The notes beneath the pieces are model-generated. The model saw only the letters and a list, made by a program, of their open reading frames with translations. It searched no databases and was not told where the DNA came from. A stretch of 56,250 nucleotides of DNA from Flavobacteriia bacterium (GTDB lineage: Bacteria; Bacteroidota; Bacteroidia; Flavobacteriales_D; Crocinitomicaceae), in assembly GCA_947490145.1 (NCBI GenBank), contig CANLGD010000012.1:1-56250 (forward strand), read 5' to 3'. This document shows positions 17,093-24,880 of the stretch, piece by piece. Each line of letters starts with the position of its first letter. The first letter of the stretch is position 1. Made by a program: the position numbers and the translations under genes.

Positions 17093-18139
17093 TTACCCCA
17101 AATTAGGTGCAGGAAAAAGAATTTTAAATTCCCAATCTAATGCATTAATTTTTGCTTTTAGTTGTTTCAATTCTTGAATGATTTCGTCAAATGAAAGTGG
17201 TTTTTCCTCATAAATCATTTGTTCAATCATGGTTTTGTAATCTTTTTCCCATTCAGCAATAACTTCTGGAATTGGAATAGGATTAATGGTTTTAGCTTGA
17301 TGTAAATTGTAATTCACTCCACCAACACGAGTAAATTTATGTCGATGGATTACAATTGTTTCATACAATTCTTGATCACTTAGGGCTTTATTTGCATATT
17401 CCGTTTTAGACAAAGCAACAATATCATACAAATGTCTGCTTAATCTGTCATAGCGCATTTTTTCTAAAGGTCGCTGAAATTCTTCGTGCAACAAAAATAT
17501 TTTCTCCAAGAAAGTTCTTTCAGGATTTACAGATGGCACTTGAATTGGAGGTAAAGCAAATTCCTGTTCAGGATAATGAATATTAACCAATGATGAAATT
17601 GGGCATATTGTAAACGGTTCTTTTAACGAACGACAACCAATTTCAATTTGAACTCTAGCTTCTAAATATGTAGGTTTTTGTATCAGGTTTGGGTAATAAA
17701 TTTCAATGATTCTTGGGTCTTGGTCACTGTCCGTTGCTTCTACCAATTTAAAAATTAAACCTTCAAATCCTCTTTCTGCAAACTTTTGCTCTAGTTTTTG
17801 TTTAAATTCTCCTGAAGTATAGCTACTTGCTTTTTTGCGTAATTCGGTTCGTTGATTTTTGCTCAATTCACCCTCAAAACCCAAAAAGCTTCTATCAATT
17901 GCCAAATCAACATCTTCCGAAAAACGCTCAATCAATCCCCATGCTTTACTCAAAGAAGTACCACCTTTAAACACTAAATGTTTTGAGTCTTCCAATTCAA
18001 AAATAATCGTTAAGGCTTGTACCACCCACCAATCTTTTTCAACTGCAAAAGCATTCATTCCAGTTTTTTCTGAAATTTGTTCGAAAACATTTATTTTCCT
18101 TTGTTCAGGTACTGATAACCATTTTACCATCCTAGTCAT
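17093..18139 (-). CDS. AbiEii-type nucleotidyltransferase toxin
   Basis: A 348-residue protein of the AbiEii/DNA polymerase-beta-like nucleotidyltransferase superfamily. The signature GGTSLSK (near residue 59) and the metal-binding SEDVDLAI (near residue 74) are present and intact, so the protein should be active. AbiEii toxins act on tRNA or nucleotides in type IV toxin-antitoxin systems that abort phage infection. Its start overlaps the stop of the upstream antitoxin gene by 8 bases, the usual antitoxin-toxin order. The region upstream carries operator-like palindromes. The pair is bracketed by amidase-end repeats. Confidence 0.85.
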   Translation of the reverse strand: MTRMVKWLSVPEQRKINVFEQISEKTGMNAFAVEKDWWVVQALTIIFELEDSKHLVFKGGTSLSKAWGLIERFSEDVDLAIDRSFLGFEGELSKNQRTELRKKASSYTSGEFKQKLEQKFAERGFEGLIFKLVEATDSDQDPRIIEIYYPNLIQKPTYLEARVQIEIGCRSLKEPFTICPISSLVNIHYPEQEFALPPIQVPSVNPERTFLEKIFLLHEEFQRPLEKMRYDRLSRHLYDIVALSKTEYANKALSDQELYETIVIHRHKFTRVGGVNYNLHQAKTINPIPIPEVIAEWEKDYKTMIEQMIYEEKPLSFDEIIQELKQLKAKINALDWEFKILFPAPNLG

Positions 18140-18734
18140 TTTTTAATGCTTTTCGCATGATTACTCGAATCCATTCTGGAGCCAATTTGATGTCGTGTAC
18201 TAAACGATGAGTTTCTTCTTGCGCTAGTTTTTCCAAGATAATAGAAATTTCTTTTTCGCTTACATCGTCTTTTCCAAGTTCCTTTAACGCTTGAATAACC
18301 AAACCGCTAATTTTTCCAATCGTTGCTAAATTTTTTGGCGCAGTTTTTTTAAATAAAATTTTCCTTCTTCCTAAATCAATTTTTCGAGCTGCACCATCGC
18401 TAAGGTACACCACATTCATCGGTACTTGAGTAGATAAACCTAAAGCGTTCAAGGCTAGGACACCCGTTGGCATAATGCGTGCCTTATCTCTTTTTGCAAT
18501 GGCTTCTGCAATTTTCTCAGTTGTTGGTTTTAATTCCCCAATAATTGGATCTTTTTCCAATCGAGAATAAATGCCTCTTGCAACTCGTGAAATCTCTCCA
18601 GAATCAACTAATCTTTCTAAAGCTTTTGCAACCGCTTTCGCTGTGCCAAATGATAAAAAATCATCTACAAAAAATAGCGAGCCCCCCTTGGCTTTTTTTA
18701 ATTTTACAATAATCTTATCGTCAATACTTTGCAT
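18132..18734 (-). CDS. AbiEi-type antitoxin (DUF6088)
   Basis: The antitoxin of the AbiE pair, about 200 residues from the ATG at 18734. The N-terminal winged-helix part includes GGSLFFVDDFLSFGTAKAV and the segment ISRVARGIYSRL. The C-terminal part (KIDLGRRKILFKK) resembles the AbiEi antitoxin domain. The frame is open up to 18761, but a promoter box at 18759-18766 overlaps that start, so 18734 is chosen. AbiEi proteins repress their own promoter, which fits the two palindromes just upstream. It overlaps the toxin gene by 8 bases. Confidence 0.8.
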   Translation of the reverse strand: MQSIDDKIIVKLKKAKGGSLFFVDDFLSFGTAKAVAKALERLVDSGEISRVARGIYSRLEKDPIIGELKPTTEKIAEAIAKRDKARIMPTGVLALNALGLSTQVPMNVVYLSDGAARKIDLGRRKILFKKTAPKNLATIGKISGLVIQALKELGKDDVSEKEISIILEKLAQEETHRLVHDIKLAPEWIRVIMRKALKND

Positions 18735-18750
18735 GACTTTTTTAGTGTTA

Positions 18751-18830
18751 TTTTGTCGCAAATATAGTATATTTTTGCGACAAAAAGTTTAATTTTTTGT
18801 AACAAATATATGCTAAATTTGTTACAAAAA
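18751..18830 (-). promoter_or_regulatory. Promoter and two operator-like palindromes of the AbiE pair
   Basis: The -7 box TATATTTG (minus strand, 18766-18759) lies inside the first palindrome, TTTTGTCGCAAA-N11-TTTGCGACAAAA (18751-18785). A second palindrome, TTTTTGTAACAAAT-N9-ATTTGTTACAAAAA, spans 18794-18830. The half-sites share TTTTGTnnCAAA. AbiEi in a streptococcal system binds two inverted repeats and autorepresses, and this layout matches that. Confidence 0.7.
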
Positions 18831-18861
18831 TATTATATATAGAATGAATACAAACATTAAC

Positions 18862-19012
18862 AATAAATGTGATTGCTTTCCTCAAATTGAATTAATCAAA
18901 ATTCTTTCAGAATTAGGCTAATTTTCTAAATATTACATTATATTTTTCATTATATTTCACATGGAGATAAACCCGATTTTTTGGGGTCTATCTTAAACCA
19001 AAACATAATAGC
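18862..19012 (+). repeat. Amidase-3'-end repeat, copy 2
   Basis: The frame reads CDCFPQIELIKILSELG and ends in a stop, matching the C-terminus of the amidase at 16125-16790. The non-coding part that follows aligns with copy 1, including the CATTATATTTCA and TTGGGGTCTAT segments. It lies between the intact AbiE pair and the decayed AbiE remnant. Confidence 0.7.
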
Positions 19013-19962
19013 GAAAAGAACCTATATTTCTGAAAATTTAAATCAAACTCAAAGGGATTTTATTATTCTTTTGGATGAAAATGAAATTGATATATTTACA
19101 TTAGAGGATGTAAAAAAAATAATTCCATCAATTTCAGAAAACGCGAATGAAATCATTGAAAATCTGATTCATAAAAAAATGATTTCTCGCATAGAACGTG
19201 GAAAATATTGCAAAGTAAATTTTAGAGATGAAAAAGTAATTGCTTGTTTAAGAAAATGTTATTTTCCCGATTATCGATTTTCGGAAGACTTAGATTTTAC
19301 CTCTACAAACAAAGATTTCGAATTGACAAAAAAAGTCATTAAATGAAATCGTTAAAATAATTACTGAAAGAACTGAAATTCCCCTTTTTATAAGTGAGTT
19401 AAAGCCACTGAAACACAAAGACCAATTAACAGGTTAAATAGCCGTTGTGAAATTTTGGGGAGCAGACCATCCTAAAAATCAAACTCCGCCACCTCCAGAC
19501 CGTTGGACGAGTAGTATCAAAATTGAGATCATTTTATATGAACTTATGATTTTTCCTTTGGAAGAAAAAGAAGTACATCATCCATATTCCGATTCACTTT
19601 CTGAAACTCCATTACTTATTCCTTGCTTCGCAATTCATGAAGTATTATCCGAAAAACTAAGAGCATTAATTCAACGTTCGTGCACAGCTCCTCGCGATTT
19701 TTATGATATTTGGTATTTATCTAGAAATTATGAAAACATCAATTGGAAAAAAGTCAAAGAAGCTTTTTATCAAAAAATGGAATTCAAAAATCTAAAATTT
19801 ACTGGAATTGATCAAATGATAAACGAAGCAAATGATAAAACTTTAAAAGCAGCTTGGAAATCAAGTTTAGGACATCAAATTCCAGAAATTCAACTTCCGG
19901 ATTACGAGACAATTAAAAAAGATTTGTCGGAATTGTTTGTTGAAATTGGTTTGGATGATTAA
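18981..19962 (+). pseudogene. Decayed AbiEi-AbiEii pair fused by deletion
   Basis: The frame starting near 18981 has no ATG. It begins with an antitoxin-like winged helix (QTQRDFIILLDENEIDIFTL, MISRIERGKYCKV) and then runs straight into toxin sequence (CLRKCYFPDYRFSEDLDFTS), so the middle of both genes has been lost. The toxin part then changes frame near 19330 and meets a TAA at 19436, after which the frame continues as KFWGADHP, SEKLRALIQRSCTAPRDFYD and a normal C-terminus to 19962. The SEDLDF metal motif survives. It belongs to a different AbiE subfamily than the intact pair. Confidence 0.75.
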
Positions 19963-20917
19963 ATTTACTTTCCAAAAGTTCAATAAAAAGTTTAATTTTT
20001 TTGTCCAAAATATCTTTATAAATCAATCCATTTTTCAATCTATTTGGAATTGAATTATACCCAAACTTTGCACCCAATAAACTTCCAGCAACTGCTCCGT
20101 TTGAATCAGCGTCGCCACCTTCATCAATAACTGCTAGAATTCCTTCTTCGAAAGAATCTGAATTATTTAAAGTCCACAATCCAGCAGAAAGTGCTTTTAA
20201 CGTATAGCCGACAGTTTTCTCGTCGCTTAAATTCAATACTTCTATTTCTTTTTCATTTGTTAAAAGAATGTATTCTGAAATTCTTTCGTCATAACTTTCA
20301 GCAATATTGATAATTTCAGTATTTGTTAAAGATTTTTTTCCTTGCATTAAATTTGAAATAATTGCAGTTATAATAACACACGAGCCAACACATCTTGGAT
20401 CGAAGTGAGTACTTTGACAAATATTTTTGGTATTTCCAATTACTTTTTTATTGTCCCAAAACTCCCATAAACCTAAAATGGAAGTTCTCATAATTGCTCC
20501 ATTTGCTGCAATCATTTTTCTATGTAATTTCCATACTATTTCTGCTGCTTTTTGGGGATGCGAGACATATTGTGGCATATCAAGAACCTTAAAAGTTGTA
20601 GCTCCAATTCCCATTGGAATTCCTTTAAACCAGTTGAAAATTTCCTTTGCAAAGCCAAGTTCAGTAATTTCTTTGTTTTCAAGTATTGCGTCTACAATAC
20701 ATAAAAATTGGTCTGTATCATCAGTCCAATCTCCAATTTCCCAACGTTTTCGATGATCATCTTGAATTATTTCATAATAATTTTTTAATCCAGTTGGATA
20801 AACTTGATTTACTTGGGTTTTTGTCATAAATTCAGTTCCTAAACCTAAAGCATCTCCAATTGCTTGACCGTAAAAAACTCCTTTTATAATATTGATTTGT
20901 GCTTCAGTTAAATTCAT
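19913..20917 (-). CDS. ADP-ribosylglycohydrolase family protein 1
   Basis: A 334-residue enzyme of the DraG/ARH family, which removes ADP-ribose from proteins or nucleic acids using two magnesium ions. The first metal motif is TDDTDQF near residue 66 and the second is GGDADSNGAVAGSLLGA near residue 270. The N-terminus IKGVFYGQAIGDALGLGTEF is typical. A GTG at 20941 is also open, but ATG 20917 gives the family N-terminus. Its 3' end overlaps the AbiEii remnant by 50 bases. It lies 56 bases after the second family member. Confidence 0.85.
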   Translation of the reverse strand: MNLTEAQINIIKGVFYGQAIGDALGLGTEFMTKTQVNQVYPTGLKNYYEIIQDDHRKRWEIGDWTDDTDQFLCIVDAILENKEITELGFAKEIFNWFKGIPMGIGATTFKVLDMPQYVSHPQKAAEIVWKLHRKMIAANGAIMRTSILGLWEFWDNKKVIGNTKNICQSTHFDPRCVGSCVIITAIISNLMQGKKSLTNTEIINIAESYDERISEYILLTNEKEIEVLNLSDEKTVGYTLKALSAGLWTLNNSDSFEEGILAVIDEGGDADSNGAVAGSLLGAKFGYNSIPNRLKNGLIYKDILDKKIKLFIELLESKFNHPNQFQQTIPTNLF

Positions 20918-20972
20918 AGTTACATCGTTAATTGGTCGCACATATGTTAATCTTTATAATACTTTAATAAAA

Positions 20973-21911
20973 TTAAGAAGTCAATTTAGAATACAATCTA
21001 TCTCCTAAATCTTCAATATCATTTTTTCGCAACAAAGTATTTATCCAGTTTTCGGGAATATCGTCAGCTCCATAATACAAACCTGCCAGTGCTCCTGTTA
21101 CACACGCTGTAGTGTCGGTATCACTTCCCAGATTTACTGCTTTTAAAATTGCATCCTTATAATTATCTGTGGTTAAAAAACACCAAATACTAGCTTCCAA
21201 AGTGTCAATAACATAGCCACTACTTTTAATTTGGCTTTCATCTAATTCATAAATATCAGATTTTAAAACTCTTTCAAAACGAATTGTTTCTTTTGAGTCT
21301 ATTTCTAATTCTGCTAAATATGAAATTGACACTTCTTTTGTTTGCTTATAGGCTAAAAATTTATCATTTCCTATTAAAAGGAAACGCAAAAATTCCAAAT
21401 AAATAAAGCAAGAAATAACAGAACGAACATGCGCATGTGTAAGGGAAGAAACCAATTTTGTTAGTTGATATCGCTCCTCAATGGGTTTATCTTTCAAATA
21501 AAATAACAATGGTGCAATTCGCATTAAGGAGCCATTTCCATTAGAGTGTTCCTCAAAACCACCAGCAAGTTCAGGCTTTTCGCCGTCAATTAATAGTCTT
21601 ATTGCTTCTGCAGTTGCATTACCAATATCAAACATTTCACCGTTTGAAGTCCAATAATCATATTTGTAATAACTTATAAAATTAGCAGCGATTTCAACCA
21701 AATCAAATTCTTTTGTCAAAGCTTCAGCCAAACAAAAACTCAAAGAACTATCATCAGAAAAATTCCCTGGAGGTAAATCATAAGTTCCAAAACCAATCAT
21801 ATCAGTTGCAGGATTTTGTTTCATTTTCTCCCGAGATAAAAACTCATAAGGAACACCAACTGCATCTGCAACAGCTAAACCTAAAAGGACTGATTTGATT
21901 TTTTGTTTCAT
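20973..21911 (-). CDS. ADP-ribosylglycohydrolase family protein 2
   Basis: A 312-residue protein with the same fold as its downstream neighbour but only distant sequence identity. Metal motifs are FSDDSSLSF near residue 52 and LGSDTDTTACVTGALAG near residue 264, so both halves of the di-metal site are kept. The first motif has DDSS in place of DDTx. The start codon overlaps the stop of a reverse-transcriptase-like remnant by ATGA (21908-21911), so it was once co-translated with that gene. Two such enzymes in tandem in a defence-rich island suggest roles in ADP-ribose-based signalling or immunity. Confidence 0.85.
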   Translation of the reverse strand: MKQKIKSVLLGLAVADAVGVPYEFLSREKMKQNPATDMIGFGTYDLPPGNFSDDSSLSFCLAEALTKEFDLVEIAANFISYYKYDYWTSNGEMFDIGNATAEAIRLLIDGEKPELAGGFEEHSNGNGSLMRIAPLLFYLKDKPIEERYQLTKLVSSLTHAHVRSVISCFIYLEFLRFLLIGNDKFLAYKQTKEVSISYLAELEIDSKETIRFERVLKSDIYELDESQIKSSGYVIDTLEASIWCFLTTDNYKDAILKAVNLGSDTDTTACVTGALAGLYYGADDIPENWINTLLRKNDIEDLGDRLYSKLTS

Positions 21912-22212
21912 TGATATCCGACAGCGAGTGGTAAATATTTAAACTCTTTTTTAAACTTTAAATAATTTAAACCCTCTTTTTCTCTAACTTGACTCATAAA
22001 ATTGATATATCCAGCTAATTGATTTTTAAATTTTTCAATTACATTTATTGAATTAATGGCACGTTTTTTTAAATGTAAATAAGCAGCTTCTTTTATACCT
22101 TTTATTTCAAGGGAATAAAGTATGGCTCTAATTTTTTATAATAATTTTCGGTTAACATTTACTTTTTCAAAAAAAAATCTGAGGCTATAAATCCCAAAAA
22201 TGAAGTAAAATA
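21908..22212 (-). pseudogene. Reverse-transcriptase-like C-terminal remnant
   Basis: Read on the minus strand, FLGFIASD is followed after a frameshift in a T run by VNVNRKLL, an in-frame TAA, KIRAILYSLEIKG and QLAGYINFMSQV, ending at 21908. This order matches the C-terminal part of retron or defence-type reverse transcriptases (FLGF, a VNxxRK region, then a GYINF helix). The catalytic palm domain is absent. The TGA stop overlaps the ATG of the ADP-ribosylglycohydrolase gene. Family call rests on motif recall. Confidence 0.5.
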
Positions 22213-22366
22213 TTATTCTAATTCCCTAATGAAAGAACTCAAATCTGCATCAACATTTTTTTTCAAATTTTCGTTTTTCTCTTGCTTGCTTGGAATAGTT
22301 TTTACCATGTTTATCAATCATTTGTTGACTGAAAGTTAAAAAATCTAAATTTATTTCTATTTGCAT
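22213..22366 (-). pseudogene. Small frameshifted gene of unknown function
   Basis: An ATG at 22366 opens MQIEINLDFLTFSQQMIDKH and continues through KNYSKQAREKRKFEKK. A one-base slip in an A run then gives NVDADLSSFIRELE before a stop at 22213. Joined, it would be about 51 residues and highly charged. It abuts the reverse-transcriptase remnant. The family is not recognised. Confidence 0.4.
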
Positions 22367-22645
22367 ATCTTGTTATTTGAGAACGAAATTACAACTGGAA
22401 GAACGTAAAAATCTAAAAAAGAAAACTGAAAACTAAAAAAAAACAGACATTGATTTAATTTGCATAACTACTTTTATTTTTCTTAAAAGAATGAATCACT
22501 TTTTGATGATTTTAGGTTAATTAAGATATAAATATAATTCTATTATCTAATAAATTGTAATATTAATCGAAATGCAAGGTTTTTCAAATTTTAATTTTAT
22601 ATTTGTCATAAGTCAAATTAATTTAAAAGTAAAAATCATAATTAT
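22367..22645 (+). promoter_or_regulatory. AT-rich leader and promoter of the FHA/kinase locus
   Basis: No gene is seen here. TATATTTG at 22598-22605 matches the Bacteroidota -7 consensus and lies 41 bases before the ATG at 22646. This is the best candidate for the promoter of the long plus-strand gene cluster. No clear -33 TTG is found at the usual spacing. Confidence 0.5.
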
Positions 22646-23299
22646 ATGAACGGTTTTAACAAATGTGAAAATGGACATTTTTTCAAAGAAGATTTATCAA
22701 AATGTCCATATTGCCCCGGAGGTGAGGCACAATCTAATCAAAATACTCAAGCTGTAGATTTAAGTAAGACTATAGTTGGTGGAGTTGGCAATTCAACTTC
22801 TGGAGGTGATGCAAGTACGCAAGTTTTTGGTGGTCAAGGCGCATCCTCTGACAAAACCAAAGTTTTTGGGAATAAATCTGCTGGCAATAACCAACAACAA
22901 GATTTTAGTAGAACCTTTATTGGAGGTATGGATTCAAGCTCTTCGAATGAAGATGGAAAATCAGTTGAAGCCACACCTAGATCTACAAGAAGAATTGTTG
23001 GTTGGATAATTTCATATACGCTTGATGCAATGGGAGTTGATTATAGAATTTATGAAGGAAATAACTCAATTGGTAGAGAACCCGGAAATTCAATAATTGT
23101 TGCAAAAGATACGACTATTTCAAGTAAACATGCAAATATCCTTTATAAAACAGGTAAGTTTTGGATTCGTGATGAAATGGCAGCAAATGGTACTTTTTTA
23201 AACGGAGAAGAACTAGAAATTGGAAAAGCATACGAGTTAAACGATAGTGATTTGATTAAAATATCAAATACAATTTTTAGATTTAAATCTGCTGAATAA
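22646..23299 (+). CDS. Zinc-ribbon/FHA adaptor protein with repeated Thr motifs
   Basis: A 217-residue cytosolic protein. The N-terminus has a C7-x3-H11-x8-C20-x2-C23 zinc-ribbon-like cluster (CENGHFF, CPYC). A disordered Gly/Ser/Gln-rich stretch follows, with four similar threonine sites: KTIVGG (T42), STQVFGG (T58), KTKVFG (T71) and RTFIGG (T90). The C-terminal FHA domain (about residues 125-217) shows GREPG, SSKHA and NGTFLNG, the phosphothreonine-binding loops. The repeated Thr sites are good candidate targets of the neighbouring kinases. It is the first gene of the cluster, 24 bases before the next. Confidence 0.85.
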   Translation: MNGFNKCENGHFFKEDLSKCPYCPGGEAQSNQNTQAVDLSKTIVGGVGNSTSGGDASTQVFGGQGASSDKTKVFGNKSAGNNQQQDFSRTFIGGMDSSSSNEDGKSVEATPRSTRRIVGWIISYTLDAMGVDYRIYEGNNSIGREPGNSIIVAKDTTISSKHANILYKTGKFWIRDEMAANGTFLNGEELEIGKAYELNDSDLIKISNTIFRFKSAE

Positions 23300-23323
23300 T
23301 TTTTTAATATAAAAGTATAGTTT

Positions 23324-24874
23324 ATGAGCAACAAAATTTTTGCATGCGTAATTTTTGTCTTATCGTTATTTGGTCAGTTTTCGGCACAAACAAAAAGTGA
23401 AATAGATGTTAGAAATTTAAAAACGGATGAATTTCCGCTAGTAAAGGGAGATTTGTGGATTCGTGATCCTAATGGTATTAGCACGGGTGATATTCAATTT
23501 TTTGAAGATGACAAAGAAGTTGACCTAAAGTTTGGAGGAATAAAAAAATCAGATTCTTTAAGTGATAATAAAGCTATAGTTTTTTTAGTTTTAAATGGCC
23601 ATTCTCAAAATGAATTGAATTGGTATAAAGAAGTTCTTAAAAAGACTATTAATGGTAATTCAATAAAAGATGGGGATAAAATTGAAATAATTTCATTTTG
23701 TTGTAAAGATCGAGATGGTTTGATATTTCCATCTAAAATAACATTTACTTCTAATAAAGAAGAAATGTTAGCTAGAATTGATGCCATTTCTTTTCAGAAA
23801 AATCAAGTAAATTGCTCAAATAAATCACAACTTCATTTAGCAATTAACGATGCATTAGGTTCAATCGAAGCTGAAACCACAAATTTACCCACAGCAATTT
23901 TTGTTTTATCCGATAATGCAGGAATGAAATTGGAGTTTGCGGGAGAAACACCAGGGCCAAGAGCTAGGAGGTTATATATTCCTATTTACGGTATAGCATA
24001 CAGCAAGAATTTAAAAGATAATTATGGGATAAAAGAACTTTGCGAGCAGACTTATGGAACGTTTTATCAAAACGGCAACAATGACATAGATGACATTTGT
24101 ACCAATTTAAATACTAGTATTGAAGAACTAATAAATAGAAATGGCGGTATTTATTATTCATTCGCATATACCTCTTCTTTTGAAAAGGACGGAAAAACAC
24201 ATTCGGTTAAAATCAATACTAAAAGCAATGGTCAATCTGCATTCGCATTATTGACACCAAATAAAAATCTGATAGAATGGATCCAAGACAATTTGATTTT
24301 ATCTCTTGTTTTGTTTGTGCTTTTCATTGGTTTGTTGGTAGTTATCATTCAACAATCAAAGAAAAATAAATTAAAGAAAATTGAATTAGAAGAAAAAAGA
24401 AAAAGTGAACTTTTGGAAATTGAAAAAGTTCAACAAGAGTCAGAAAGTAAAATTTTGGAACAAAAAAGACAACTAGAACTTTTGAAACAAGAGGAACTAA
24501 GAAAAAGTCAAAAACAGGAGAGTGAAATTAAATCAAAAGAACAGATTGAAGAAGATGCCAAGCAATTTAAAAAAATGCTTGAAAAGGGTAATCTACCTTG
24601 GTTTGTTTATGGTTTAGGCAGTGAAGGTGGAAATTTCCAAATTCAATCTTGCAAATTGAATGTTGGAAGAGATGATACGAATGATTGGGTATTACATCAC
24701 CCTTCTATTTCAAAGAAACATTTTAAATTAACTTTTAAAGATTACATTTATCAAATTGAAGATTTGAATAGCACAAATGGTGTATTTGTCAATGGAAACA
24801 AAATTGAAAAATTACAATTGAAACATGGGGATTTAGTAAAAATAGGAGATATTTCTTTAACATTTTATATATAA
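23324..24874 (+). CDS. vWA-like/FHA membrane protein
   Basis: A 516-residue membrane protein. A signal peptide ends near QFSAQ, an exported von Willebrand A-like domain follows (about 70-270), then a transmembrane helix (ILSLVLFVLFIGLLVVII, about 327-345), a charged coiled coil (350-425) and a cytosolic FHA domain (about 430-516, with NVGRDD, SKKHF, NSTNGVFVNG). At the MIDAS position the sequence reads FLVLNGHSQ, so the metal-binding DxSxS is lost. The layout suggests an outside sensor coupled to an inside phosphothreonine reader. It is 6 bases before the phosphatase gene. Confidence 0.78.
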   Translation: MSNKIFACVIFVLSLFGQFSAQTKSEIDVRNLKTDEFPLVKGDLWIRDPNGISTGDIQFFEDDKEVDLKFGGIKKSDSLSDNKAIVFLVLNGHSQNELNWYKEVLKKTINGNSIKDGDKIEIISFCCKDRDGLIFPSKITFTSNKEEMLARIDAISFQKNQVNCSNKSQLHLAINDALGSIEAETTNLPTAIFVLSDNAGMKLEFAGETPGPRARRLYIPIYGIAYSKNLKDNYGIKELCEQTYGTFYQNGNNDIDDICTNLNTSIEELINRNGGIYYSFAYTSSFEKDGKTHSVKINTKSNGQSAFALLTPNKNLIEWIQDNLILSLVLFVLFIGLLVVIIQQSKKNKLKKIELEEKRKSELLEIEKVQQESESKILEQKRQLELLKQEELRKSQKQESEIKSKEQIEEDAKQFKKMLEKGNLPWFVYGLGSEGGNFQIQSCKLNVGRDDTNDWVLHHPSISKKHFKLTFKDYIYQIEDLNSTNGVFVNGNKIEKLQLKHGDLVKIGDISLTFYI

Positions 24875-24880
24875 TTTAAT

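Noticed and set aside
11829-22400. Search for a second copy of the tRNA-Asp 3' end as the right attachment site
   Set aside because: No matching copy was found by eye, so the right end of the island is left open.
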